Notes: generated by a model not told the origin, from the sequence alone. 64,000 bases of DNA from an uncultured Granulosicoccaceae bacterium (GCA_938005265.1 CALLOA010000125.1:1-64000); one strand, 5' to 3'; positions 36,283-45,315 are shown, numbered from the stretch's first letter. Program-made: numbers and translations.

Positions 36283-38718
36283 TCACAGCTTGATCCGACG
36301 CAAGCGCAAAGCATTACCGATGACAGACACAGATGATAGAGCCATTGCAGCCGCCGCAAACATTGGCGAGAGCAACCAGCCGAAAAATGGATACAGCACA
36401 CCAGCAGCCAAAGGGATACCAAGCGCATTATAGGCAAAGGCAAAAAACAGATTCTGTTTGATATTTTTTCGCGTTGCAGTGGCCAGACGACGAGCTTTGA
36501 CGAGTGAACCCAAATCCGAATGCAGCAATGTGATACCAGCACTTTCAAGAGCTACATCTGCCCCTGATCCCATAGCAATACCGACATCCGACTGGGCCAA
36601 GCCGGGGGAATCATTGATTCCGTCGCCAGCCATGGCAACCACCTTACCCTTTGCCTGCAGGCTCTGGACCAACAACAACTTTTCCTCAGGCAATAATGCT
36701 GCATGAACATCGGTAATGCCAACTGCAGCGGCTACTTGTGCCGCACTGTGTTCGTTGTCACCGGTTGCCATTATCAGATGCAGACCTTCATCCCGTAGCG
36801 CCTGAAGAGATTCCTGTGCATCCTCTTTAATGCGATCGGCCACTACAAGCAATCCTGATAGCTCACCACCCGACGCCAGCAAAACGACCGTGCCAGACTC
36901 CTTTTCCAAAGTTCCTATCCGATTCGTTACGCTAGCGCCCAAAGTAACACCGTGATCTTTCATCAAGGCACGATTACCGAGAAGCATGTCTTCGTTGTTA
37001 CAAGCTGCCACTACTCCCTTACCTGGTACGGCTACAAACTGATCGACTACAAAGTCAGTCTCTAAGCCGGTTTTTTTTCCTGCCGCCAGATTGATCGCTC
37101 GGGCCAGTGGGTGTTCAGAGGCACGTTCCAGCGATGCTGCAACCTGCAGAACTTCATCACCCGTGCGATACCGCTCTCCAACAGGCTCCACACTGACAAG
37201 TTCCGGCCTGCCTTGAGTCAAGGTACCGGTTTTATCAATAACCACCGTATCAACCTGCGCTAAACGATCCAGCGCTGCAGCGTCACGAACCAGAATACCG
37301 GATTGTGCGCCACGACCTGATGCGGTCATGACCGACATGGGGGTAGCCAACCCCAGAGCGCAAGGACAGGCAATAATCAATACCGATACACAGGCTGTAA
37401 TGCCAAAAGCCAAAGCCGGAGACGGGCCTGTTACCCACCAGACAAATAAGGCAAAAAGTGCTATCAGAACAACGGTTGGAACAAACCAGCGAGCGACGTG
37501 ATCTGCCAGGTTTTGCATCGGCGAACGTGAACGTTGCGCATTGGCAACCATGGAAACGATGTTGCCCAGTACCGTATCTTCGCCAACACGCGCAGCACGC
37601 ATGATGAAACTGCCTTCAACATTGATTGTTCCGGCACTTACTGCATCACCGTTTGCACGGCTTACCGGGATCGGCTCACCGGTCAGTAAACTTTCATCTA
37701 TGGAGCTTGCACCTTCGACTATCTCGCCATCAACCGGCACACTTTCCCCGGGACGTACACGAACCTGATCATCGGGCAGTATGTGTGCAAGCGGTGCATC
37801 GTATTCAGTACCATCCGGCAACACCCTGCGTGCTATTTTTGGCGCCAGATCAACCAGCGCACGTATCGCATCGCCGGTTTTTTCGCGGGCCCGCAATTCC
37901 AGCACCTGACCCACAAATACCAGCGTAATGATGACTGCTGCTGCTTCGAAGAATACCGGCAATAAACCGGCAGCAGACTGGCCATTGTCAGCAACGGCAC
38001 CACCCCGGGTCAACGCTTGCACCAGAGACTCCGGAAAAAGCATGGGAAACACAGTCGCCACCAGACTGTAGACATAAGCCGTACCCACACCGATCATAAT
38101 CAGGGTCCACATATTGAGGTTACGGGTAAGCAAAGATGACCAGCCACGCTCGAAAATCGGGCGCCCCAACCAGACAACGACCGCCGTTGCAAGCAACAGC
38201 TCCAACCACCTCAACAGATACGGATTAAATTCGGCAGGCAATACCAGGCCTAACATCGGCGCCATGGCAAAAAACATCAGCGGTAAACTGAACAACAGAC
38301 ACAACTTCATGCGCCGGGTAAAGTCCAACAGCTCTTCGTTGGGCCCTTCGTTAACTCCTGACATGGATTCCAGAGCCATACCACATATAGAACAGGTACC
38401 CGGGCCTTCCTGGATAATTTCCGGGTCCATCGGGCAGGTAAAAAGCGACGCACTCTGACTGGCCGCAAGCTGCTGATGACGCTCTGTCAGATAGAACCAG
38501 GGATCGTCATCGAACCGCTCTCGACAGCGTTCAGCGCAAAAATGATATACCTCTCCAGCATAATTACTTGAAGGCTTGCCTGCATTAACATCGACCTGCA
38601 TACCGCAAACAGGATCGACAGATAGATTACGACCAACCTCACCAACAGCTGCACTGCCCGGCTCATCTGATGAGCAACATGCAGCTGTTGATGAATTTTC
38701 GTCCTGACATGCAGTCAT
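36283..38718 (-). CDS. Copper-type P1B ATPase with YHS and heavy-metal-binding domains
   Basis: About 811 aa copper (or silver) exporter in the inner membrane. Order: a Cys/Ser-rich start, YHS domain (about residues 34-80, VCGMQVD...YHFCAERC), metal-binding CPMDPEI...CSICGM (about 95-114), eight membrane segments, the CPC ion motif in ACPCALGLATP, DKTGTLTQG phosphorylation site and GDGINDSPGLAQSDVG hinge. It uses these two N-terminal modules instead of the usual GMTCAAC domains. The ATG at 38718 avoids overlap with the upstream gene; GTG at 38742, with GGAA in front, is possible. No copper regulator is adjacent. Confidence 0.93.
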   Translation of the reverse strand: MTACQDENSSTAACCSSDEPGSAAVGEVGRNLSVDPVCGMQVDVNAGKPSSNYAGEVYHFCAERCRERFDDDPWFYLTERHQQLAASQSASLFTCPMDPEIIQEGPGTCSICGMALESMSGVNEGPNEELLDFTRRMKLCLLFSLPLMFFAMAPMLGLVLPAEFNPYLLRWLELLLATAVVVWLGRPIFERGWSSLLTRNLNMWTLIMIGVGTAYVYSLVATVFPMLFPESLVQALTRGGAVADNGQSAAGLLPVFFEAAAVIITLVFVGQVLELRAREKTGDAIRALVDLAPKIARRVLPDGTEYDAPLAHILPDDQVRVRPGESVPVDGEIVEGASSIDESLLTGEPIPVSRANGDAVSAGTINVEGSFIMRAARVGEDTVLGNIVSMVANAQRSRSPMQNLADHVARWFVPTVVLIALFALFVWWVTGPSPALAFGITACVSVLIIACPCALGLATPMSVMTASGRGAQSGILVRDAAALDRLAQVDTVVIDKTGTLTQGRPELVSVEPVGERYRTGDEVLQVAASLERASEHPLARAINLAAGKKTGLETDFVVDQFVAVPGKGVVAACNNEDMLLGNRALMKDHGVTLGASVTNRIGTLEKESGTVVLLASGGELSGLLVVADRIKEDAQESLQALRDEGLHLIMATGDNEHSAAQVAAAVGITDVHAALLPEEKLLLVQSLQAKGKVVAMAGDGINDSPGLAQSDVGIAMGSGADVALESAGITLLHSDLGSLVKARRLATATRKNIKQNLFFAFAYNALGIPLAAGVLYPFFGWLLSPMFAAAAMALSSVSVIGNALRLRRIKL

Positions 38719-38771
38719 AGTATCGTTATCAGCATTAACCACCTTGTATTTCCAGTATTTCTCAAATTCAT

Positions 38772-40244
38772 TTAAACCTGCTGACTCATTGCTTTCTTTC
38801 GTGAAAAACGAGCCTTTAGAACAGGCCCGTGTTTTTCCAGCATATGCGCTGTAACCACACAAATCACACCGAATCCAACAACACTCAGAATACCGCCACT
38901 ACTTACAATATTCAAAATTTCATCCTGATGTCGAAGTCCGACAAGCAACATTCCGAGAGCAGCCGCGATGCTCAACGACGTATAGCTTCTAAACAACCCG
39001 TAAACAAAGGTGGCAAACAACAGTAGCAGCGCCATCACAGTCAAATAATGCGGGATATTCAGAAGGAGAGTCCCCGCCATTAACGTCGTCAACCAGGCCG
39101 AAGAATACAGGATACGACAGGCCCGGGCGACGTATCGGTTCGATATAAAATAGTCCAGCTGCAAGAACAACATGTTAAGCAAACTGGCGAGCATCAACAT
39201 ATCGTAATGCTTATAGAACTGCCTCCAGGCCGTATCCACAAACCACAGAAATTGAATGGCAAATATGACAACCGCAATAGCAGAAACAATGGAACCAATT
39301 TCTGCTGCCAAGCGTAAGCGCCCATCAAAACGCCGACCAGATTTGACCAGTAAAAAGTGCGCGATTGTAACAGCCGCTAGCATCCCTGTTACAGGCATTT
39401 CATACAGCCAGATACCTCTTGCAATCACTAATATAAACGGTAGTGCGCTCAGGCTAATTGCAAACGCCGACCAGCCGGTGGTAACTGTCAGATGGGGCTT
39501 AATGTAACGCAAAAATACAGTAACTGCGATGACCAGCATGGCCACCGCCACTAGAACCGCCCACAGCGATTCACGTACCGGGACTACCAGCAATAAACTA
39601 GTCGACATCAGGGAGATAAATATCGGCACCCTGAACTGCCGGGCAATCACGGAAAAACCCAGAAATCCCACTACCACCGCAACAGCTGTACATACAGCGG
39701 CAGCAAGCGTCAGCTGAAATACATCACTTGCCTGCCAGAGCAGGTAGCCGGGATAATCACCACTTAAGCCATCCAGCGGAAATACCGAGTAAATCAGCGC
39801 CCCCAGAACTGCAAAACAAACCGGCACTGAAATAAGCGCTACTGAAACCAGCAAACGGGCCCCTTTCTGGTCTTGAAACAAACGGCTGATAACAATGCCA
39901 CTGATGGCGGTGATTGTTGAAAAACCCAGCAGAATCCAGAATCGATGCTGATGATCAGCTGCTGACTGAAGGCCATCCAGCAAAAAGAATCCCAAGGCCA
40001 GAATCATGCTTGCAGTGCCCGTTAAACGCAACAGGCTACCAAGGCTTGCGAACTCTTTAATGCTACGCAAGATGCTGCGCTTTTGAGGCGAATCATCTTT
40101 AGCTGCAAGCTCGATTTTCAGCTGGGCAGCATCCGGTATATCGAGTTTGTTCACCGATTCCACTTGCGTAGCAACAGACCGCCCCAACAGCGGTACGGGT
40201 GCGAAACTGTAAATACCGGAATCTGCAGAATTTACGCTGTTCAT
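38772..40244 (-). CDS. Polytopic membrane protein coupled to a PspA-like protein, unknown function
   Basis: 490 aa. A ~70-residue polar N-terminus is followed by about twelve to fourteen hydrophobic segments to residue 475 and a basic tail (KARFSRKK). No family was recognised; the general look (many short loops, few charged residues) recalls DUF2157-type envelope proteins. Translation is coupled to the upstream PspA-like gene through ATGA overlap, with a strong GGAGG just before its start, inside the end of the upstream gene. The copper-ATPase gene follows 53 bases downstream. Confidence 0.82.
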   Translation of the reverse strand: MNSVNSADSGIYSFAPVPLLGRSVATQVESVNKLDIPDAAQLKIELAAKDDSPQKRSILRSIKEFASLGSLLRLTGTASMILALGFFLLDGLQSAADHQHRFWILLGFSTITAISGIVISRLFQDQKGARLLVSVALISVPVCFAVLGALIYSVFPLDGLSGDYPGYLLWQASDVFQLTLAAAVCTAVAVVVGFLGFSVIARQFRVPIFISLMSTSLLLVVPVRESLWAVLVAVAMLVIAVTVFLRYIKPHLTVTTGWSAFAISLSALPFILVIARGIWLYEMPVTGMLAAVTIAHFLLVKSGRRFDGRLRLAAEIGSIVSAIAVVIFAIQFLWFVDTAWRQFYKHYDMLMLASLLNMLFLQLDYFISNRYVARACRILYSSAWLTTLMAGTLLLNIPHYLTVMALLLLFATFVYGLFRSYTSLSIAAALGMLLVGLRHQDEILNIVSSGGILSVVGFGVICVVTAHMLEKHGPVLKARFSRKKAMSQQV

Positions 40245-40957
40245 GATGCACCTCCGTGTACAGCAGGCTTTGTTGTCTCGCCTTCAGTTTCTGTTACGGT
40301 AGTGGTTAAAAGAGCATCGAGCTCGCGCTGCAGATCTAGCTGTTGTTCTTCATTCGCCAATCGCTCAGGCAAATCATCAGCAGAAGTATAACCATGCGAC
40401 GCATCGAAACCTGAACCGGTATGAGCCTCTGTTTCAAATACTGACTCTTCCCAACGATCAAGCATGTCGTCAATTTCCAAGCCGTCATCGCCTTCGAGCC
40501 GATGCATGACATCCATCGCTTCTGCGGATGCTGCCCGCGTTGCCAACTGGGTCCGTTTGCTGTTGAGCACATCGACTTTGTCTGACAGACGCTCTACCGT
40601 TTTTATAGATTGCAACTCAAGCTTTTTTTGTTGTTCCAGCTGCACAGTCAGGGACTCTATACGATCAGCGCAACGTCTGCGATGAGCAATACAATTAACC
40701 GCATCTTCACGACTCACTTCGTTAAGTGAAATAGCTCGCTGCTGCCACTTGTCAGCTTCAACTTGCAAGGCGTCAATGCGATTCGTCAGGCGCTGGTTTT
40801 CTGCCCTCAATCGGTTTAGCTTGAAGCGTGCACGGGCAGTTGCTTTACGTGATTCACGAATAGCAGCCGCAACCACTGCTTCGTGGTCTTCCATCGAGGC
40901 TACAGTACGGTCTACAGTAGCAATCAATGTAGTTGTAAGACGTTTCAGGGTATTCAT
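40241..40957 (-). CDS. PspA/IM30-like membrane-stress protein
   Basis: 238 aa. The start TVDRTVASMEDHEAVVAAAI and the following long coiled coil (about residues 40-150, with LNRLRAENQRLTNRIDAL) match the PspA/IM30 (ESCRT-III-like) family, which binds and protects damaged inner membranes. The C-terminal 70 residues are acidic and less conserved. AGAGGA stands seven bases before the ATG. First gene of a coupled pair; pspB, pspC and the sigma-54 activator pspF are not present. A classical sigma-54 promoter was sought upstream and not seen; instead AAGTATCGT is repeated at 41002-41010 and 41044-41052. Confidence 0.8.
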   Translation of the reverse strand: MNTLKRLTTTLIATVDRTVASMEDHEAVVAAAIRESRKATARARFKLNRLRAENQRLTNRIDALQVEADKWQQRAISLNEVSREDAVNCIAHRRRCADRIESLTVQLEQQKKLELQSIKTVERLSDKVDVLNSKRTQLATRAASAEAMDVMHRLEGDDGLEIDDMLDRWEESVFETEAHTGSGFDASHGYTSADDLPERLANEEQQLDLQRELDALLTTTVTETEGETTKPAVHGGAS

Positions 40958-41001
40958 GGTGTTTATCCTCTTTCTCGCTTATATAGTAATAACCCGCAAA
41001 A

Positions 41002-41052
41002 AAGTATCGTCTTGATAACCCATTTTATCCACTAAATCAATTAAAGTATCGT
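41002..41052. promoter_or_regulatory. Direct repeat upstream of the PspA-like gene
   Basis: AAGTATCGT occurs at 41002-41010 and 41044-41052, spaced by 42 bases (four helical turns) in an AT-rich stretch between the divergent PspA-like and EamA genes. Could be a regulator site; unproven. Confidence 0.25.
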
Positions 41053-41137
41053 ATATTTATACCTTTTGGTGTATTTACCGAAACGATGGACATAACTACC
41101 GCGAGCTGTACATGACAAAGCCGGAAAAACCTTCAAA

Positions 41138-42046
41138 TTGAACCGACCAGCCGAAACTCCGGCACCACTGTGGTTGCTTGTCGCACCGCTGCTGTTTGTC
41201 ATGCTTTGGGCCGGTGGCTATGCCACGGCAAAAATCGCGCTTGAATACTCACAACCATTAACGCTGCTAACCATTCGGTTTGGGCTGGTAATCGTTGTGA
41301 TGCTGCTTGCCTTGATTCTGCTCAGACCGGCAATGCCTAAAAAAGCCGTCGACTGGCTGCATCTGGCTGTAGTCGGCTTTTTATTGCAAGCCGTTTACTT
41401 CGGCTTTTCCTATATTGCCTTCTCATCTGGAGTGGGTGCCGGAACACTGGCTCTTTTGATGTCATTGCAACCCATTGTTATTGGCCTGGCAGCCCCTCGT
41501 TGGAATGGAGAACTGGTTAGCTGGCAGTGCTGGCTCGGGCTGCTGCTGGGGTTAACAGGTGTGGCGATTGTTATAACCACGCGAGCCAGCATCGAACCGC
41601 CAACAATCATGGGTTTCGGTAGCGCTGTTCTGGCGCTTGCTGGCATTACCGCAGCCTCATTGTGGGAAAAACGTTTTGGCTTGTCGCACCACCCTGTGAC
41701 ATCAAACCTGATTGGCTATAGTGCGGGCCTGATTGCGATAGCGCCGCTTGCACTGTGGCTGGAAAGTGGCAGTGGTGGTATGAATCTAGTTCGGGATGTC
41801 GAGTGGACCTGGCAGTTTGGCGCAGCTTTGTTTTATTTAGTGATAGGCAATTCAGTGATTGCTGTAGGCCTGCTATTGAGCATGATCCGTGTTGGTCAGG
41901 TTAGTCGTGTCTCAGCCTTGTTCTATCTGGTACCGCCACTGGCTGCCGTTATCGCCTGGCTACTGATAGGTGAAGTAATTCCACCACTCGCCTGGCCGGG
42001 AATTGCGATCGCAGCCGCCGGTGTTTATATTGCCACACGTAATTAA
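41138..42046 (+). CDS. EamA-family (drug/metabolite) transporter
   Basis: 302 aa inner-membrane protein with ten hydrophobic segments in two EamA halves; the first has WAGGYATAKIALEYSQPLTLL, typical of the family, and the second starts near residue 150. Exporters of amino acids, metabolites or drugs are common in the family; the substrate is not predictable. TTG start at 41138, no good ribosome binding site visible. Divergent from the PspA-like gene. Confidence 0.88.
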   Translation: MNRPAETPAPLWLLVAPLLFVMLWAGGYATAKIALEYSQPLTLLTIRFGLVIVVMLLALILLRPAMPKKAVDWLHLAVVGFLLQAVYFGFSYIAFSSGVGAGTLALLMSLQPIVIGLAAPRWNGELVSWQCWLGLLLGLTGVAIVITTRASIEPPTIMGFGSAVLALAGITAASLWEKRFGLSHHPVTSNLIGYSAGLIAIAPLALWLESGSGGMNLVRDVEWTWQFGAALFYLVIGNSVIAVGLLLSMIRVGQVSRVSALFYLVPPLAAVIAWLLIGEVIPPLAWPGIAIAAAGVYIATRN

Positions 42047-42089
42047 CCACATGCCTGTCAGGCAGGCTCCAAATTAGTCATGGACTTTT

Positions 42090-42521
42090 TCAGACAGCTC
42101 CAAACTTTTCGCATACATAGGCAGGCAATTCGGAAGGTTCGGGTATCGGGACTGATCTGCCTTCATCATCGACTGCTACAAAAGTAAAAGTCGCTTCAGT
42201 GACTTTTTCGCGCCCGCCAATGCGGTCACGCCGTACCCAGGCCTCGACATGTATATCCATGGAACTACGTCCAGCACGTTTTACCGTAGTATAAACACCC
42301 AGCACATCACCTACCTTGACCGGACGAAAAAAACTCATTGCTTCGATTGCAGCCGTGACTACCCGGCTTTGCGCACGTTGGCCGGCGCAAATTCCAGCCG
42401 CGATATCCATTTGCGACAATACCCAGCCACCGAAAATGTCACCGGAAGGATTGGTATCGGCAGGCATTGCCATGGTGCGAGTAGTAGGGCTTCCTGTCGG
42501 TTCTATCGTGTTTTCGTTCAT
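42090..42521 (-). CDS. Acyl-CoA thioesterase (YciA-type hotdog)
   Basis: About 143 aa hotdog-fold enzyme that hydrolyses acyl-CoA. The conserved start MPADTNPSGDIFGGWVLSQMD is present, with the catalytic Asp in NPSGDIFGGW, followed by the VGDVL and VHVEAWVRR segments. ATG at 42521 is preferred over TTG at 42539 because GAG lies at the right distance. It lies between the EamA gene and the second rnf block, on the opposite strand. Confidence 0.9.
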   Translation of the reverse strand: MNENTIEPTGSPTTRTMAMPADTNPSGDIFGGWVLSQMDIAAGICAGQRAQSRVVTAAIEAMSFFRPVKVGDVLGVYTTVKRAGRSSMDIHVEAWVRRDRIGGREKVTEATFTFVAVDDEGRSVPIPEPSELPAYVCEKFGAV

Positions 42522-42680
42522 TGGGCACTCAGTGGTCAAGAATATTAATTACAATACGCGCATATCCCGGGCCAACGAATTAGAAACACTGCGGAGTCAG
42601 CCGTCAACCTCAACTTAGCTCAAACCCTCCTGCCACGCCGCAGTGCCAACCCGGGCAGCACCCTGAGCACCGGGCAACTC

Positions 42681-43664
42681 ATGCGCGGCGTATTGGTGGC
42701 CCTGGTTCCCGGCACACTTGCTTATGCGTTTCTGATACACGCAGCGATTGTTCTACAGATCGCACTTTGCTGCATTACGGCTGTGCTTTTGGAGGCGTTG
42801 GTTCTGTACTTGCGCAAAAGACCGGTTAAAAACACGCTGCAGGACTGTAGTGCACTCCTGACCGGGTGGTTACTCGCATTTGCTTTGCCACCGTTGGCAC
42901 CCTGGTGGATAGCCGTATCCGGAACCGCCTTCGCCGTGCTGCTGGGTAAACACCTGTACGGAGGCCTGGGTTACAACCCGTTTAACCCGGCAATGGCAGG
43001 TTACGCTTTTCTGATTGTGTCTTTCCCTCTGCAAATGACGCAATGGACAACACCCTTGTTAGGCGCAACTAACTCTCTTCCGGGATTCTTTGATGCATTC
43101 CAGCTGATCTTTGGTGGTGACAGCCTTGCCGCCCCAGGCTGGGATGCAATCACACGCGCGACCCCTCTCGATCGCCTGAAACAATCAGCAGTTGATAACA
43201 CCCGGATTCAGGGGCTGATCGGCGCTTATGCATGGGAGTGGATCAATCTAGCCTGGTTAGCCGGTGGCCTGTGGATGCTGAAGCAGCGAATAATAAGCTG
43301 GCATATTCCAGCTTTCTTCACGGTGTCTCTTGCTCTGTGTTATTGCTTGCAAGCCATGTTATTGAACGTCGTCGGCACAGGCAATGGTGGTCTGGAACTT
43401 TTCACCACACCGTTATTCAGCCTGTTTTCAGGCGGCGCTATGTTAGCCGCTTTTTTTATCTGTACCGACCCGGTGAGTGCAGCAACTACCCCGTTGGGGC
43501 GGATCATCTACGCATCGGGAATCGGGCTGCTGACATTTATTATTCGCGAGTTCAGCAGTTACCCTGAAGGCATTGCTTTCGCAGTGTTGTTGATGAATTT
43601 GTCAGCCCCACTGCTCGATCACTATTGCAAAGATCGCGGTGTCAAATGGCGTCTGCTGCAGTGA
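42681..43664 (+). CDS. rnfD: Rnf electron transport complex subunit RnfD, true start uncertain
   Basis: 327 aa from ATG 42681, with about nine membrane segments, GYNPFNPAMAGYAFL and the flavin-attachment region DAITRATPLDRLK (Thr carries covalent FMN in this family). The conserved family N-terminus (a Pro/Ser-rich stretch just before the first membrane segment) continues upstream of 42681 in the same frame (from about 42630, PRRSANPGSTLSTGQLM), yet no ATG, GTG or TTG precedes it. A GGAG at 42593-42596 is followed six bases later by GTC at 42603, suggesting a non-standard start or a sequence error. The second rnf half begins here. Confidence 0.88.
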   Translation: MRGVLVALVPGTLAYAFLIHAAIVLQIALCCITAVLLEALVLYLRKRPVKNTLQDCSALLTGWLLAFALPPLAPWWIAVSGTAFAVLLGKHLYGGLGYNPFNPAMAGYAFLIVSFPLQMTQWTTPLLGATNSLPGFFDAFQLIFGGDSLAAPGWDAITRATPLDRLKQSAVDNTRIQGLIGAYAWEWINLAWLAGGLWMLKQRIISWHIPAFFTVSLALCYCLQAMLLNVVGTGNGGLELFTTPLFSLFSGGAMLAAFFICTDPVSAATTPLGRIIYASGIGLLTFIIREFSSYPEGIAFAVLLMNLSAPLLDHYCKDRGVKWRLLQ

Positions 43665-43673
43665 CAGCTCAAT

Positions 43674-44324
43674 ATGACTAATCGCAACCCTCTGCCACAA
43701 CTACCGCTGCCGCAGCCACCACAGGCCGTTCGCACAGTGGCCCTCGTTGCGGGCCTTTGTTTTTTCCTGCTGTGTATTACCTGGCTGGCGACCAAGTCAC
43801 GCGTGCAATATGAACAGCGTCTCTTTACGCAAAAACAGCTGCAGGCGGTATTGGGTCCTGTTGACTACAACAATGAACTGGACACCGACTACCTGTTCCT
43901 GCAGGACGAGCATGGTGATGGCCGTATCTACAGGGCCCGCCTAAACGACGCACCGGTCGCAACCATCTATGATACGGTTACCCGGCAGGGGTACAGCGGC
44001 GCGATTCGCATGCTGGTTGGCATTGATATGGGTCAGCAGCTGATAGGTGTACGCATACTGGAACACCGCGAAACGCCCGGTCTTGGTGATGCGATAGAAC
44101 TGGAAAAATCAGACTGGATCAAAGGGTTCGATGGCTTATCCCTGGAAACAACGCTTAAAGAAGGCTGGGCGGTTAAAAAGGATGGCGGCCAATTCGACCA
44201 GTTCACCGGTGCCACCATTACGCCACGCGCAGTCGTCAACCAGATACACAAAACCTTGAAAATACACAAGGAAATCAGCAGCCAGGTTTACAATCTGGAT
44301 ACGGGTCATGTACTTAAACCATGA
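43674..44324 (+). CDS. rnfG: Rnf electron transport complex subunit RnfG
   Basis: 216 aa; a single N-terminal membrane anchor (about residues 20-40) and a periplasmic FMN-binding domain. The covalent-FMN motif is TGATITP with Thr 181 as the attachment residue; HRETPGLGD before it is also conserved. Starts 9 bases after rnfD. Confidence 0.94.
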   Translation: MTNRNPLPQLPLPQPPQAVRTVALVAGLCFFLLCITWLATKSRVQYEQRLFTQKQLQAVLGPVDYNNELDTDYLFLQDEHGDGRIYRARLNDAPVATIYDTVTRQGYSGAIRMLVGIDMGQQLIGVRILEHRETPGLGDAIELEKSDWIKGFDGLSLETTLKEGWAVKKDGGQFDQFTGATITPRAVVNQIHKTLKIHKEISSQVYNLDTGHVLKP

Positions 44325-44345
44325 ATTAGCAGCAGGATATAAATT

Positions 44346-44660
44346 ATGTTCAAAGCAATGATTCTTCTCAAACGCAAAGATTCCGTTTCACGTGAAGAAT
44401 TTGCCGAATGGTGGCTAACGAAACACAAACCACTGGCACAAGGGCTACCGGGACTTCGTCGCGCTGTCTTCAACCTCGTTGCAGAAAATCCGGAAGCCGA
44501 TGCCGCATACGACGGCGTATCTGAACTCTGGTTTGACAGCCAGTCTGATTTTGAAGCAGCCTACGCATCAGACACAGGCAAGGCAGTTGCTGCAGATTCA
44601 ATGGCGAACGTTGGCACTCGTGAACGTCTATTGGTCAGTGAACATGTGATTAAGGAATAG
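44346..44660 (+). CDS. EthD-domain protein inserted in the rnf operon
   Basis: 104 aa, complete small protein with the EthD ferredoxin-like fold: FKAMILLKRKDSVSREEFAEWWLTKH at the start is typical, with conserved His in KHKPLA. EthD proteins accompany various catabolic systems, often with unknown exact roles. It sits between rnfG and rnfE with short spacings (21 and 4 bases), so it is in the operon although no such gene is usual there. Confidence 0.83.
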   Translation: MFKAMILLKRKDSVSREEFAEWWLTKHKPLAQGLPGLRRAVFNLVAENPEADAAYDGVSELWFDSQSDFEAAYASDTGKAVAADSMANVGTRERLLVSEHVIKE

Positions 44661-44664
44661 ACCC

Positions 44665-45315
44665 TTGCAAATCAACAACAGCCAGGCAGACGCAAGCACA
44701 GCAGTCGCCGGCACATCAATAACAAACGAAGAAACTTCGACATTTACCCGAAGCGATATAAAAACACTACTGTTTGATCGGCTATGGACTAACAATCCGG
44801 GAATGGTGCAGTTACTTGGCCTGTGTCCTTTGCTGGCTGTGAGTAACACGTTGCAAAACGCATTTGCGCTGGGTGTTGCCACACTTTTCACACTTTTGAT
44901 TTCAAACACAATGATATCGTTGCTCAGGCCCTGGCTGCGGCGCGAAACACGTATAATTGTGTATGTATTGGTAATCGCATCAACCGTCACCCTGATCGAC
45001 CTTCTAATGCAGGCTTACCTGCCTCACATGCATAAGGTACTGGGCCTGTTCATACCACTCATCGTAACAAACTGCGCCATCATTGCTCGTGCAGAGGTTT
45101 TTGCATCCCGTCAGTCAATTTTCTTATCAGCGATGGACGGATTGGCAACAGGCACAGGATTTTTACTGGTTATCTGTCTTCTTGGTGCAATTCGCGAAAT
45201 GCTGGCGGGCACCGGACTTCTAATTGCCATACTGCCACCGGGTGCATTTATAACACTGGGTTTGATGCTGGCTACAAAAAACTGGCTGGATGAAAGAAAT
45301 GTTTCTGTCGAATAG
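44665..45315 (+). CDS. rnfE: Rnf electron transport complex subunit RnfE
   Basis: 216 aa inner-membrane subunit related to RnfA, six hydrophobic segments; the core LLGLCPLLAVSNTLQNAFALG and LIVTNCAIIARAEVFA carry the conserved cysteines. TTG start at 44665, four bases after the EthD gene. It has a 30-residue polar N-terminal extension before the family's usual start. It overlaps the DUF1841 gene. nth, which usually follows rnf, is absent. Confidence 0.93.
   Translation: MQINNSQADASTAVAGTSITNEETSTFTRSDIKTLLFDRLWTNNPGMVQLLGLCPLLAVSNTLQNAFALGVATLFTLLISNTMISLLRPWLRRETRIIVYVLVIASTVTLIDLLMQAYLPHMHKVLGLFIPLIVTNCAIIARAEVFASRQSIFLSAMDGLATGTGFLLVICLLGAIREMLAGTGLLIAILPPGAFITLGLMLATKNWLDERNVSVE

Noticed and set aside
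40958-41137. Sigma-54 promoter of a phage-shock operon
   Set aside because: No TGGCAC-N5-TTGCA-like -24/-12 pair was found on the minus strand.
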